A stretch of 64,000 nt of DNA from an uncultured Clostridia bacterium (lineage in GTDB: Bacteria; Bacillota; Clostridia; Christensenellales; UBA1242): contig CAKVHV010000003.1 in the NCBI GenBank assembly GCA_934754475.1, forward strand, positions 1 through 64,000, given 5' to 3'. Positions within the stretch are counted from its first letter, which is position 1. Every line of letters begins with the position of its first letter. Positions 16,604 through 24,565 of the stretch are shown one piece after another. The position numbers and the translations under genes are program-made. Below the pieces are notes generated by a model. The model was not told the DNA's origin. It saw only the letters and a list, made by a program, of their open reading frames with translations, and did not search any database.

Positions 16604-17469
16604 ACACCACTTCCGTCAAAGTCCGGAACATAACAAGCATCCGAACTACTAAGTTCTTGGGCAAAACCATTTGTAAGCCCGATTTGAACCATATGTTCTT
16701 CGACGATTTTGTACTCAAGTGGTTTGAGTCTTCTATCTATGTCTGGGTGCAAAACCGCTTTGTACATAGGTGTATATTGAGACATAAGACTAACCAAAGG
16801 ATTAGATATATTTTCTTTTATCCAATCTAAAATCTTAATACTATCATCGGTGTGATTAGGAAGCACTAAGTGCCTAATAATCACGCCTTTTTTGAGCATG
16901 CCATCATCGCCATAAACTTCGTTTGGCACAATTTCACGCATTTTGAGAATGGCGGATTTGGCAACTTCGGGGTAGTCAGGCGCTTTGGAAAGTCTCTTGG
17001 ACAAATCGCTATCAAAATACTTGAAGTCAACTAGGAAAATATCTACATAATCTTTGAGTTCTTCCAACTCACTTACACTATCGTATCCGCTTGAATTATA
17101 TACAATAGGAATATTTGGACGATATATATCTAGCGCTTTTTTGATTGCATGAGTATAGTGCGAAGGACTAACTAGATTTATATTCATAGCGCCTTGAGAC
17201 TCCAACTCTTTGAAGATTTCAGCGAGTCTATCATATGTAATATATTTTCCGACATTTTCGTGGCTAATCTTGTAATTTTGGCAATAACAGCACTTAAGAT
17301 TACAGCCCGAAAAGAAAACTGTAGCACTCCCAGTTTTTCCCGAAATTATAGGCTCTTCCCATTTGTGAAGGCTGGCTCTTGCCACTCTTGGCATATCACC
17401 CACTCCACAAACACCAGTCACCTTTGACCTATCAATATTACACTTTCTTGGACAATTATTACAAATCAT
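16600..17469 (-). CDS. radical SAM protein, PflA-like
   Basis: A 289-residue protein. The N-terminal CNNCPRKCNIDR...GVCGVG (~3-25) is the cysteine-rich motif of the COG1313-type radical SAM proteins; the SAM cluster motif is SGCNLKCCYCQNY (C-x3-C-x2-C, ~54-66). The mid-part contains GYDSVSEL and a LVDFKYFD-like strand. Similar proteins are annotated as putative pyruvate formate-lyase activating enzymes, but many act on other targets, and no glycyl-radical enzyme gene is nearby. The start is the ATG at 17467-17469; a longer TTG-start ORF would run through the terminator stem of the gene upstream (17479-17520). Confidence 0.87.
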   Translation of the reverse strand: MICNNCPRKCNIDRSKVTGVCGVGDMPRVARASLHKWEEPIISGKTGSATVFFSGCNLKCCYCQNYKISHENVGKYITYDRLAEIFKELESQGAMNINLVSPSHYTHAIKKALDIYRPNIPIVYNSSGYDSVSELEELKDYVDIFLVDFKYFDSDLSKRLSKAPDYPEVAKSAILKMREIVPNEVYGDDGMLKKGVIIRHLVLPNHTDDSIKILDWIKENISNPLVSLMSQYTPMYKAVLHPDIDRRLKPLEYKIVEEHMVQIGLTNGFAQELSSSDACYVPDFDGSGV

Positions 17470-17478
17470 AATTATTTT

Positions 17479-17520
17479 CAAAAAAAGCCGATAAATTTTG
17501 TATAGCAAAATTTTCGGCTT
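17479..17520 (-). terminator. intrinsic terminator of the 17536-18270 gene
   Basis: On the minus strand AAGCCGAAAATTTTG pairs with CAAAATTTATCGGCTT and is followed by a T run (17479-17484 on the minus strand). Confidence 0.85.
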
Positions 17521-17535
17521 GAATTTTTGTTTCCT

Positions 17536-18270
17536 TTATTTGTTTTCTTTTGCTTTTTTAACACTTGATGAAGTTTTGGAAGTGTCACTAGTTTTAACTT
17601 GAGTACTTTCTTTTTTAGCAACCTTTTTTACAGGTTCTTGAACTTCTTCATCTTCTTCGTCTTCTTCGTCGTCATCTTCCATTTCTTCGTCTTCGTCAAA
17701 GTTGTCTAGGAAGTAATTATATGCACAAGCAACAATTGCAACAACGAACGAAATTATCAAACTAACAAATGAGCCATAAGCAATAGAGCCTTTGATATTA
17801 TAAGCAAAGTAATCCATTACTACATTTCCACTACGCAATTGAATTGCAATATACCAAGTAGAAATAAGTGTAATAGTTGTAAACATCATTCCGCACAAAC
17901 TAAACATAAAGCAGAATTTTTTGAACTTTTCGCCCTTGAACCATGAAAGGTAAGCAAACACAGTAGTTGTAATTATACAAGCGATACCGATTGGCATAAC
18001 GATACCAGATATAAACACAGCCATTCCATAAACGTCTTTGATGTACATAAGTCCAACAATGTTACTATCCCAATCAATAACGTTTGTGAAAACTGTTTTT
18101 GTCATGTCCCAAGCACTATAGAATAACTTTTCGCTAGTTTCAAAATTCAAACTAGGACTATGTTCTACACTAAATGCAGGCAAAAAGTAAAATACTATAC
18201 TAAGCACAGCAAGTATCGTACAGATTACAGCAATTATCATGTCTTTGGTTTTAAATTGTTTTTCAGCCAT
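17536..18270 (-). CDS. four-helix membrane protein with acidic C-terminal tail
   Basis: A 244-residue membrane protein. Four hydrophobic segments lie at about 10-31, 73-100, 110-140 and 155-185. The C-terminal tail is highly acidic (EDEEMEDDDEEDEEDEEVQE, ~189-208), then basic and Lys/Ser/Thr-rich. The start follows AGGAGA. No family is recognised. The acidic tail followed by a basic one may bind cations or partner proteins, but this is speculative. Confidence 0.7.
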   Translation of the reverse strand: MAEKQFKTKDMIIAVICTILAVLSIVFYFLPAFSVEHSPSLNFETSEKLFYSAWDMTKTVFTNVIDWDSNIVGLMYIKDVYGMAVFISGIVMPIGIACIITTTVFAYLSWFKGEKFKKFCFMFSLCGMMFTTITLISTWYIAIQLRSGNVVMDYFAYNIKGSIAYGSFVSLIISFVVAIVACAYNYFLDNFDEDEEMEDDDEEDEEDEEVQEPVKKVAKKESTQVKTSDTSKTSSSVKKAKENK

Positions 18271-18667
18271 AATATCTCCTAAGGCCTAAATTAGTTTTTG
18301 TTAGTAAATCTATATTTTAGTTTACTAAATATCAAAAAATATATTCATATTCAACTGGAAAATATTTCCTAAATATGCAATATCAAAACAATACACTCCT
18401 TTCAAAGTGCATAATTTTATTATATTATACAAAAAATTGTCGTAATATGTAAAGTATTCTTTTGTAGTTTTTGAAAAATTCTACTTAATTTTTGAGTGAA
18501 ATTGGCAAATTTAGGCAATTTAAACATATCTTTTAACTTTTTAATTCATTACTTTTTGAAAAAACACAAAATACCAACGAATAAATATTCAAATGTCCCT
18601 ATCAATTTATATGATTTTATGCAGATTTTAGTATATATAACCTTTTTCAAAAAAATGAAAAAAAATG
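18271..18667. other. 397-bp AT-rich gap
   Basis: Contains the ribosome site and promoter region of the 17536-18270 gene (minus strand) and otherwise nothing recognised. The plus-strand ORF readings here are not convincing genes. Confidence 0.3.
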
Positions 18668-18696
18668 TTTACAATTAAATTTTTTTGTGCTATTAT
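18668..18696 (+). promoter_or_regulatory. promoter for candidate small RNA
   Basis: TTTACA (18668-18673), a 17-bp spacer and TATTAT (18691-18696), preceded by TG (TGCTATTAT), giving an extended -10 element. It lies immediately upstream of a hairpin with a T run and there is no ORF, so it should drive an RNA. Confidence 0.65.
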
Positions 18697-18702
18697 ATAA
18701 CC

Positions 18703-18777
18703 AATGATAGATGTTTTTCCACCAGTTGTCTTCCCCAATCCCATAATATAAGACAATTTAAACATCTATCCTTTTTT
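18703..18777 (+). ncRNA. candidate small hairpin RNA
   Basis: Outer stem GATAGATGTTT (18706-18716) pairs with AAACATCTATC (18760-18770). An asymmetric internal loop (TTCCACCA against TT) separates it from an inner stem, GTTGTCTT (18725-18732) with AAGACAAT (18750-18757). The apical loop is C-rich (CCCCAATCCC). A T run follows (18772-18777). It stands in an intergenic position with its own promoter and does not match a small RNA I know. A second, separate terminator at 18806-18846 could extend the transcript to ~140 nt. Confidence 0.5.
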
Positions 18778-18805
18778 CTTAATTTATCGCCAATTTTAGC
18801 GATTT

Positions 18806-18846
18806 AAAAAAAGTAGTGACTGCTCCTTTGGTCACTACTTTTTTGT
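18806..18846 (+). terminator. intrinsic terminator
   Basis: AAAAAAAGTAGTGAC pairs with GTCACTACTTTTTT around a 10-nt loop. It follows the candidate small RNA. Confidence 0.88.
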
Positions 18847-19063
18847 TTACATACAAAGTCACAAATTCTCTTTGTCGTGTCTATTATTTATTTCAAATAG
18901 CACTTAATACATGGGGCTATTCTTTTGCCAAATCTTTAAATTTGTGTTAGCATAATAAAAATTAATCTATATATTAAACAATGCTCACACTTCAAAAAAA
19001 TTAACCAATTTTTGGACATGCTTTTAGGCTAATTTAGTATATAAAAAATTATTAGGAAAACTT

Positions 19064-19585
19064 ATGAAATTATTAGACATAGACAAGGATTCAAAGTATT
19101 TAGACAAAATTTATGAAATCTACTTCGACGCTTTCCCCGAAAACGAACGTATTCCATTTGAAGATATTGTAAATAGAGAATTTCCAAACAGCAGACTTTT
19201 GGGCTTTGTAGACAAGGACAAACTTGTAGGTTTTACTTATATAAGTGTATCCGAAGAATTTGTATATATTGTGTATATGGCTATAGACAAAGAATACAGG
19301 TCTCAAGGTTTTGGAACAATTGCTCTACACGAGATAGACAAAATGTTCAAAGACAAAACAAAAGTCTTGAGTGTCGAAAAGCCCGAGTATCCAGGCGACC
19401 TTCCGTCACGAAGAATTGCTTTTTATAAAAAAGCTGGCTACGAACTCAACGACTTTGAATTTGTATGGATTAATCAAGTGTATTATTCCATTCATCATGG
19501 GAAATATAACAAAGAAAAATTTTTAAAGTTACTACTGACACTTTTCCCAACATGTACAGACTTCAAAGACATAGAGACAAAGTAA
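19064..19585 (+). CDS. GNAT-family acetyltransferase
   Basis: A 173-residue protein with GNAT layout: an N-terminal strand-helix (LDIDKDSKYLDKIYEIYFDAFP), acceptor-site strands with LVGFTYISVSEEFVYIVYMAID (~46-67), the acetyl-CoA motif RSQGFGTIALHEIDKMF (~71-87, with the Q-x-x-G-x-G/A pattern as RSQGFG), and the C-terminal RRIAFYKKAGYEL (~108-120). Substrate unknown. It is followed 6 nt later by a Nudix-like gene, which suggests one transcript. Confidence 0.85.
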   Translation: MKLLDIDKDSKYLDKIYEIYFDAFPENERIPFEDIVNREFPNSRLLGFVDKDKLVGFTYISVSEEFVYIVYMAIDKEYRSQGFGTIALHEIDKMFKDKTKVLSVEKPEYPGDLPSRRIAFYKKAGYELNDFEFVWINQVYYSIHHGKYNKEKFLKLLLTLFPTCTDFKDIETK

Positions 19586-19591
19586 ATTTAA

Positions 19592-20086
19592 GTGAGAAAA
19601 ACATTTATGGAAGAATTAAATTTGTATGACGACAGCGGTCAACCACTAAATAAAACCATTATACGTGGCGACAAAAATTTCCAACCGCACGAAAATATTA
19701 AACTCACAATAATTTATCTTAAGTGCAAAGACAAATACTTGGTTCAAAAATGCTCAAAAGAAAAAGGCGGAGAATTTGCAATAACGGGCGGACATGTATC
19801 AGTTGGAAACACAAGCCAAACCCAAGCAGTTATTGAAGTTCAAGAAGAATTAGGCATTTGTATTGACGCACAAAAATTGAGATTTCTTGGAAACATATAT
19901 AGACCGCACGCAATATTTGATGTATATATGTATGACGACGATAGTTTGGAGAACATGCCACTAACTCTTCAAAAATCCGAAGTTGAAGATGCCTTATGGC
20001 TTACAAAACAACAAATTTTGGATTTAATAAAAGCAAACGAAGTAAGACAAAGCTCAAAAGAACACTTTTTGAAATTCATAAATTAA
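19592..20086 (+). CDS. Nudix-like protein with degenerate Nudix box
   Basis: A 164-residue Nudix-fold protein. The box reads GGHVSVGNTSQTQAVIEVQE followed by ELGI, at about residues 66-89. Compared with GX5EX7REUXEEXGU, the first conserved Glu is Asn and the Arg of RE is Ile, while the metal-binding EVQEELG remains. It may still bind metal but with changed activity; the substrate is unknown. The annotated GTG start has no ribosome site; ATG at 19607 is an alternative. It lies 6 nt after the GNAT gene. The product may be coupled to an aminoacyl or nucleotide modification step, but nothing in the sequence shows it. Confidence 0.75.
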   Translation: MRKTFMEELNLYDDSGQPLNKTIIRGDKNFQPHENIKLTIIYLKCKDKYLVQKCSKEKGGEFAITGGHVSVGNTSQTQAVIEVQEELGICIDAQKLRFLGNIYRPHAIFDVYMYDDDSLENMPLTLQKSEVEDALWLTKQQILDLIKANEVRQSSKEHFLKFIN

Positions 20087-20218
20087 TTAACCAATTTAAC
20101 AATCAACATATCATTATTCTACTCACAAATTACCAAACAATAAAAAATAGGTCATTTTTGACCTATCTGCGCTCCATGTGTTGTGTTTTATGATTTTTTA
20201 AACCACAATTTAGAGTGG

Positions 20219-20241
20219 TTTGGCGGAGAAGAAGGGATTTG
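20219..20241 (-). repeat. copy of the tRNA-Ser 3' end, att-like
   Basis: TTTGGCGGAGAAGAAGGGATTTG matches 20396-20418, the 3' end of the tRNA-Ser gene and its CCA, at 22 of 23 positions. It lies 177 bp downstream of the tRNA 3' end. The upstream sequence does not form the rest of a tRNA, so this looks like an integration-site remnant rather than a full pseudogene. A hairpin (AAACCAC ... GTGGTTT) flanks it. Confidence 0.5.
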
Positions 20242-20365
20242 TCAATATGAGCGAATGCGAATATTTGCCATGAACCTAATAGCTTTCACTTTATATCGCT
20301 CACGATTGCTGGGTTCAAATGTCGATATCATTGTGGATGCAATCCACTATCAGACAATTAGCTTA

Positions 20366-20398
20366 CAAAAAAAAATCCCTAATTAATAGGGATTTTTT
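20366..20398 (-). terminator. terminator of tRNA-Ser
   Basis: Minus strand: AAAAAATCCCT ... AGGGATTTTTTTTT, directly after the tRNA CCA end. Confidence 0.9.
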
Positions 20399-20488
20399 GG
20401 CGGAGAAGGAGGGATTTGAACCCTCGCTGCAGTTTCCCGCACTACACCCTTAGCAGGGGCGCCTCTTCGGCCTCTTGAGTACTTCTCC
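20398..20488 (-). tRNA. tRNA-Ser (anticodon GCT)
   Basis: Acceptor GGAGAAG (20482-20488) pairs with CTTCTCC (20402-20408). Discriminator G (20401) and an encoded CCA (20398-20400) follow. The anticodon loop reads CTGCTAA, giving GCT for Ser AGY codons, and the variable arm is long (GGTGTAGTGCGGGAAACTGCAGC region), typical of class II tRNA-Ser. The T-arm is GAGGGTTCAAATCCCTC. The gene is followed by its own terminator. Its 3' end is copied at 20219-20241. Confidence 0.97.
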
Positions 20489-20897
20489 ATAATTTTCCGA
20501 AAATGTTTTGTCTTAAATTAGACATTATTAAGATATTGTTTCATTAGGTTTTCCAACGAAACAATAGTATTTTAACAAATTACATTATGCTTTGTCAATA
20601 GAATTTTGGCAAATTTACAATGTTTTAATTGTATAAATTTTGGGATTAATGTAATATGCAATTTATTAAAAACTAAATAAGTCAAATTTATAAGTAATCC
20701 CCTACAAATATTGCAACTAGTCTGTAGTTAATTGTATTAAATATTACTGGTATATTTATTTTTAATCGGAACAATCCCTTAAGTTCGTGGAGTATAAATA
20801 ATTTAGCCATAAATACTTTTGTAAACAATTGCAATTTTGAGATAAATTTGTTAAAATATATCCAGCCATTAAAAAATATTACTATTAAAAATTTTAA
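20489..20897. other. 409-bp gap between tRNA-Ser and tRNA-Gln
   Basis: AT-rich, holding the upstream regions of two divergent tRNA genes. The ORF reading on the minus strand here is not a credible gene. No other signal was seen. Confidence 0.3.
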
Positions 20898-20972
20898 TGG
20901 GGTATAGCCAAGCGGTAAGGCATTGGACTCTGACTCCAACATCCGTAGGTTCAAATCCTACTACCCCAGCCA
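20898..20972 (+). tRNA. tRNA-Gln (anticodon CTG)
   Basis: Acceptor TGGGGTA (20898-20904) pairs with TACCCCA (20962-20968). Discriminator G and encoded CCA (20970-20972) follow. The anticodon loop CTCTGAC gives CTG, and the T-arm is GTAGGTTCAAATCCTAC. The CTG isoacceptor reads CAG codons; a TTG isoacceptor would be expected elsewhere in the genome. Confidence 0.96.
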
Positions 20973-20981
20973 AAACAAATT

Positions 20982-21005
20982 AAGAGCCTAATTAGGCTCT
21001 TTTTG
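20982..21005 (+). terminator. terminator of tRNA-Gln
   Basis: AAGAGCCTA-att-TAGGCTCTTTTTG, immediately after the tRNA CCA. Closely similar hairpins occur at about 22207 and 24371. Confidence 0.88.
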
Positions 21006-21012
21006 TTTTGAC

Positions 21013-21110
21013 TGGCGTAGTAGGCGTGGGCTTATTAGCCCACCAACTGTCCTTAGACAGTTGCATATTCAGGACCCCGTCAGTTTTCAACTGCCACCCG
21101 AAGATTAACA
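21013..21110. other. cluster of short palindromes after tRNA-Gln
   Basis: Perfect or near-perfect small hairpins lie in tandem: TGGGCTTATTAGCCCA, then CAACTGTCCTTAGACAGTTG, then GTCAGTTTTCAACTG. No ORF covers them. They could be a structured RNA element or a decayed mobile element end. Nothing else is recognised up to 21172. Confidence 0.35.
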
Positions 21111-21172
21111 CAACTTTCGTTACTTAATGTGAACTGTATTCGTTTGGACTTGTTTTTTAGTTATACTGCCAA

Positions 21173-22054
21173 TCAAATTGTAGGCAGATTATCTACTTTC
21201 GCTAGTATAAATTGTTCAATTCTTTTTAACTTTTCGTTAATCTCTTTTTGTTTAATAGAGATGTAATTTTTGTTTTGTTCGTCAGTCATTTCATTTTCAG
21301 ACAAACAAATTATATCGTCTGTATCTATTATTTGAATATCTCCAGTTTTAGGATTTACCATTATATTTCTTGCAGTTAAATCATTATGGAAGATTCCATT
21401 TTCTAGCAATTCTTGTGTTGAAATATAAATGTTTTCAAATACTCTTTTCCTAAACGATTCGGATGGCAAATTTGATGACATATAAGAATATAAATCTTCC
21501 ATGTTTTTATTAAAACTTAATAAATATCCCACACACAAATCATTAACTAAAACCAAACCTTGTGGCAAATTTGTATGCGTTATTTTGTCTTGCTTTGCAA
21601 TTGCATTTAAAACATACTTTACATCTTGGGGATATTCGCTTTTAATAGTTTCAAATTTTTCTTTGTTTTCTTGTTTACATTGTTTTTCTATTGCATGGAG
21701 TTTTTTTAATTTACTATACGACAACTGCGATTCTTCAAAAATTGAGTTTGAAAGCATTGCAAGTATTTTTTGGTACTCGAAATTGTTTTCAAGTAGTTGC
21801 TATAATAAATTGTTTTTCAAGATTTCTACTTGATTGTTTTTAATCCTTTTTATACTTTTTGAAATATCTCCAAGAAGATGCAAATTAATTTCTCTATTCT
21901 CATTAGCAAAATCTTTTATGAAATCTTTGTACTTAAACTTAATAATTTTATCTTCATCTAATTTGTATAGTACCCCATACGAGCCACAGCCAACAATTTC
22001 AGAATTCTTGGCAATTGTGCTTATTTGATTTGGAGTTAAAATTAAATTCCCCAT
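21173..22054 (-). pseudogene. protein kinase-like gene interrupted by one in-frame TAG
   Basis: A continuous frame from 22054 to 21173 encodes a kinase-like fold but has one in-frame TAG (21800-21802) after residue 84. Before it lies the N-lobe: VGCGSYGVLYKLDEDKIIKF (residues 21-40, the glycine loop and a likely ATP-binding lysine). After it is the C-lobe with IFHNDLTARNIMVNPKTGDI (HxD...N catalytic loop) and QIIDTDDIICL (DxD metal site). A strong site (AGGTGGAACT) precedes the first ATG. The TAG is followed by CAA CTA. It may be a single nonsense mutation or a read-through codon; a reinitiation start at the downstream ATG near 21757 would leave only a C-lobe. A RIO- or aminoglycoside-kinase-like role is suggested by the motifs only. 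Confidence 0.75.
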
Positions 22055-22189
22055 AGTTCCACCTATATGTTATTGTTCACAAAACATATTAGCATAGTTT
22101 TTATTTAAATACAATATTTTACTCAAAAATTAATTTAACCCATTTAACCATTGCTCGTTTCACTCCCTTAATGCAAGTCCCATAATCTT

Positions 22190-22279
22190 GATTGCAATAC
22201 AAACCAATTAAGAGCCTACTTTGACTCTTTTTGTTTTAAAACAAATAAAATAATCCCCTAAAATACAAGGGGATTATTG
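22190..22279 (-). terminator. terminator of the 22280-22780 gene, with a second repeat
   Basis: On the minus strand AATAATCCCC ... GGGGATTATT (22245-22278) forms a strong hairpin followed by a T-rich stretch. A decayed hairpin (AAGAGCCTACTTTGACTC, near 22207) lies beyond it and resembles the tRNA-Gln terminator. Confidence 0.7.
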
Positions 22280-22780
22280 TTAATTTGGAGTACTTTCATC
22301 TTTGGAGTATTCATTTACTGATGTTTTGTACATGTTTATTAAATTTAGTACTTCTTCAACGGTTTTGTTATCTTTAAACATTGAACTGCCATCAGAAATA
22401 CTCCAGGATTCTAAAGAATCTTTTTCATGAACATTATAATTTGTGTAGTAATAATGCCCACCCTGTTCCCATCTTTCATCTTCAGTAACTTCTCTCATAA
22501 CAAACTTGTCATTTTCATCTTTGGAAAGAAGAAAATATTCAGCACAATCTCGATTGTCTAAACTTTTGAAAGATTTGCAAACAACCAAAGAACCATCTTT
22601 AAACAGACGGGTCATTTTTTCGCCGTTTTCAGATTGTTTGCTATCTATCGAAAAACCATTTTGTTCTAGTTTGTTATATACTTCTATTAAATTCTTTTCT
22701 CTTTGAGAAAATTGTTTTTTATATTCACTCAAAGCCTTCTTTTTTTGAATAGCATTTTTTATTTCATCTAATCCACTCAT
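22280..22780 (-). CDS. hypothetical protein
   Basis: A 166-residue protein with a helical charged N-terminus (EIKNAIQKKKALSEYKKQFSQ) and a mixed fold from ~40 on, with LFKDGSLVVCKSFKSL (~60-75) and GGHYYYTNYNVHEKDS (~107-122). No membrane segment. The start follows AGGAGAAGTAGATA. No family is recognised. Confidence 0.65.
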   Translation of the reverse strand: MSGLDEIKNAIQKKKALSEYKKQFSQREKNLIEVYNKLEQNGFSIDSKQSENGEKMTRLFKDGSLVVCKSFKSLDNRDCAEYFLLSKDENDKFVMREVTEDERWEQGGHYYYTNYNVHEKDSLESWSISDGSSMFKDNKTVEEVLNLINMYKTSVNEYSKDESTPN

Positions 22781-22935
22781 TATCTACTTCTCCTATTGAT
22801 TTTTTATTTACCTTATTAATTAATTCATGCACTTAATTGCAATACCCCACATAGCGTTTTAATTTTTTCATTTTTTTCCTTATGAATATTTTTATAACCA
22901 CATTATACCCCAAAACATTCAATAAAGCAAGCAAT

Positions 22936-22976
22936 ATGTACTTAAAAGTATATATTTTATATACAAATAAGTACAT
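22936..22976 (+). promoter_or_regulatory. candidate operator upstream of the XRE regulator
   Basis: A perfect 9-bp inverted repeat, ATGTACTTA (22936-22944) and TAAGTACAT (22968-22976), encloses an inner palindromic stretch (GTATA ... TATAC). It sits ~70 bp before the XRE gene at 23045 and is a plausible autoregulatory site. I could not fix a -35/-10 pair with confidence. Confidence 0.4.
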
Positions 22977-23044
22977 TTTAAAATATGTCGTGCTATTATT
23001 GAATTTTAAAAAACAGATACAATAATTTATAAGGAGTATCCGTT

Positions 23045-23350
23045 ATGCAATTAGAAGAAATAATAGATAGAATAAGCAAATTAAGAACTAGAGAAGGCTT
23101 GTCCGCCAGAGAGTTGAGTTTGAGAATTGGCAAAAACGAAGCATATATAAATAGGCTTGAATACCGCAAAAACTTTGAGCCATCAATTAGTGTTATCAGC
23201 GACATCGTGGAATCTTGCAACTCAACACTAGAAGAATTTTTTTATTACGATATTTCTGCATTTCAAAAAGATAAATACATCATAAATCTGCTTTCAAAAG
23301 CAAAACCAGATGTAAAAGATGCCATAATAAAAATACTCGAAAACATATAA
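23045..23350 (+). CDS. XRE-family transcriptional regulator
   Basis: A 101-residue helix-turn-helix protein. The HTH spans about residues 10-60: KLRTREGLSARELSLRIGKN (~13-32), then YINRLEYRKNFEPSISVISD (~35-54), with the usual recognition helix. The C-terminal part (~65-101) is short and may mediate dimerisation. The start follows AAGGAGTATCCGTT. Targets are unknown; a palindrome lies just upstream and it is adjacent to membrane-protein and cassette genes of the accessory region. Confidence 0.88.
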   Translation: MQLEEIIDRISKLRTREGLSARELSLRIGKNEAYINRLEYRKNFEPSISVISDIVESCNSTLEEFFYYDISAFQKDKYIINLLSKAKPDVKDAIIKILENI

Positions 23351-23440
23351 TTTTAAAAACATATCTTGCAATAGTAATTGCTTGACTTGGCGACAAAGTT
23401 AGTTATATACTAAATTGTATAAAATACAAAGGAAGAAATA

Positions 23441-24343
23441 ATGAGCAATAATATTGAAAATCGTATAGCAAGTGTTCAAGACATAATTAACATTGTAGAA
23501 CTTGTTCACGAAAGACACAATTATTACCAAAATTTGTCTAGCCAGATAAAATCTGCCAACGAAGAAGCTAGGTCTTTGGGGAATTACTCTCAGACTAGTT
23601 TTGTGGATTACCATACAAAATTCACAATTGAATTTGTTAACAAAGAAATTCAAAGCAACGATAACGATTTCAATTGGTTTAGCACAAATCTTTTGAATAA
23701 TGCCAAAGTTATAGACAACGTAAGCATTTATTTCCATGCAAGTGTGGATGACAAAAGCGAAGGCATAACTATACAATTTTATTCAAACAGAATATACTTT
23801 GACTCTAGCATAAAGAATATGGATTACAATTACTTGGCTGGTAGCATCGCCAAATACATAGACACATTGCCACCACGACTAGACGAATTAGTTATTAAGG
23901 ATAATAGACGAAAAATCATCCCCGCCCTTACAAAAAGCATTCCTTTGGGAATAGTTTTTGCAACCATTATTTTATTGCTTTGCAAGTTTGATGTAATCAA
24001 AGGGAATATTGGCTCAATACTTTCAAATGGTATTGTGTTAAGCATAATATTTTTGGTTGTGGCATTTTTGGGCTCACTACTTATACCTACCAAAAACCAC
24101 AATTTATATAGACATATAACTATGGAAACATACTATGCTGGTTATGACCAGAATAGCAATCATGCTATTTACAAAAACAACTATGCCGAATTTAAAAGAC
24201 ATTGTGAAGTTGCTATTGGCAACAACTTTGATATGCCACAAGTAAGAAAGCAAATTGAAGAAAATTATCTAAAAGCCAAAAAAGCAGTTAAAATCGAATT
24301 AATAATATCCGTTTTGGCAATTATTTTATTTTTCGTTTTTTGA
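23441..24343 (+). CDS. hypothetical membrane protein
   Basis: A 300-residue protein. The N-terminal ~160 residues are soluble and charged; a pair of hydrophobic segments lies at ~170-190 and ~205-225, with a further one at the very C-terminus (~283-300). There is no signal peptide, so it probably sits with its N-terminus in the cytoplasm. The start follows AAGGAAGAAATA. No family is recognised. It lies downstream of the XRE gene in the same direction, but with its own spacing (90 bp). Confidence 0.65.
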   Translation: MSNNIENRIASVQDIINIVELVHERHNYYQNLSSQIKSANEEARSLGNYSQTSFVDYHTKFTIEFVNKEIQSNDNDFNWFSTNLLNNAKVIDNVSIYFHASVDDKSEGITIQFYSNRIYFDSSIKNMDYNYLAGSIAKYIDTLPPRLDELVIKDNRRKIIPALTKSIPLGIVFATIILLLCKFDVIKGNIGSILSNGIVLSIIFLVVAFLGSLLIPTKNHNLYRHITMETYYAGYDQNSNHAIYKNNYAEFKRHCEVAIGNNFDMPQVRKQIEENYLKAKKAVKIELIISVLAIILFFVF

Positions 24344-24364
24344 TGAGATGTATATATTTAAACA

Positions 24365-24391
24365 AAAAAAAGAGTCATTAAGGCTCTTTTT
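24365..24391 (+). terminator. intrinsic terminator, repeat-like
   Basis: AAAAAAGAGTC pairs with GGCTCTTTTT, resembling the hairpin after tRNA-Gln and the one near 22207. It ends the 23441-24343 gene. Confidence 0.75.
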
Positions 24392-24565
24392 ATTTTAACT
24401 AACACAGAACAACATTGACTTTCTCTCAAACAAATATAATTTTATATTCCCCGTTAAATGCAGTGAAATTAATTTTATTTTGTGTTTTTAACAAAGTAAC
24501 ATTCAATTTAATTTACAAATAGCTATTGACAATATTATAATTTACATTATACTATAATTACAAAA

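Noticed and set aside
16600..17508. Longer radical SAM ORF from a TTG start at 17508
   Set aside because: Its first 13 codons lie inside the terminator stem of the upstream gene and an ATG follows at 17467-17469, before the conserved CNNCPRKC motif.
20242..20395. A full decayed tRNA between the duplicated tRNA-Ser 3' ends
   Set aside because: Beyond the 23-nt repeat no acceptor, D-arm or anticodon pairing could be found.
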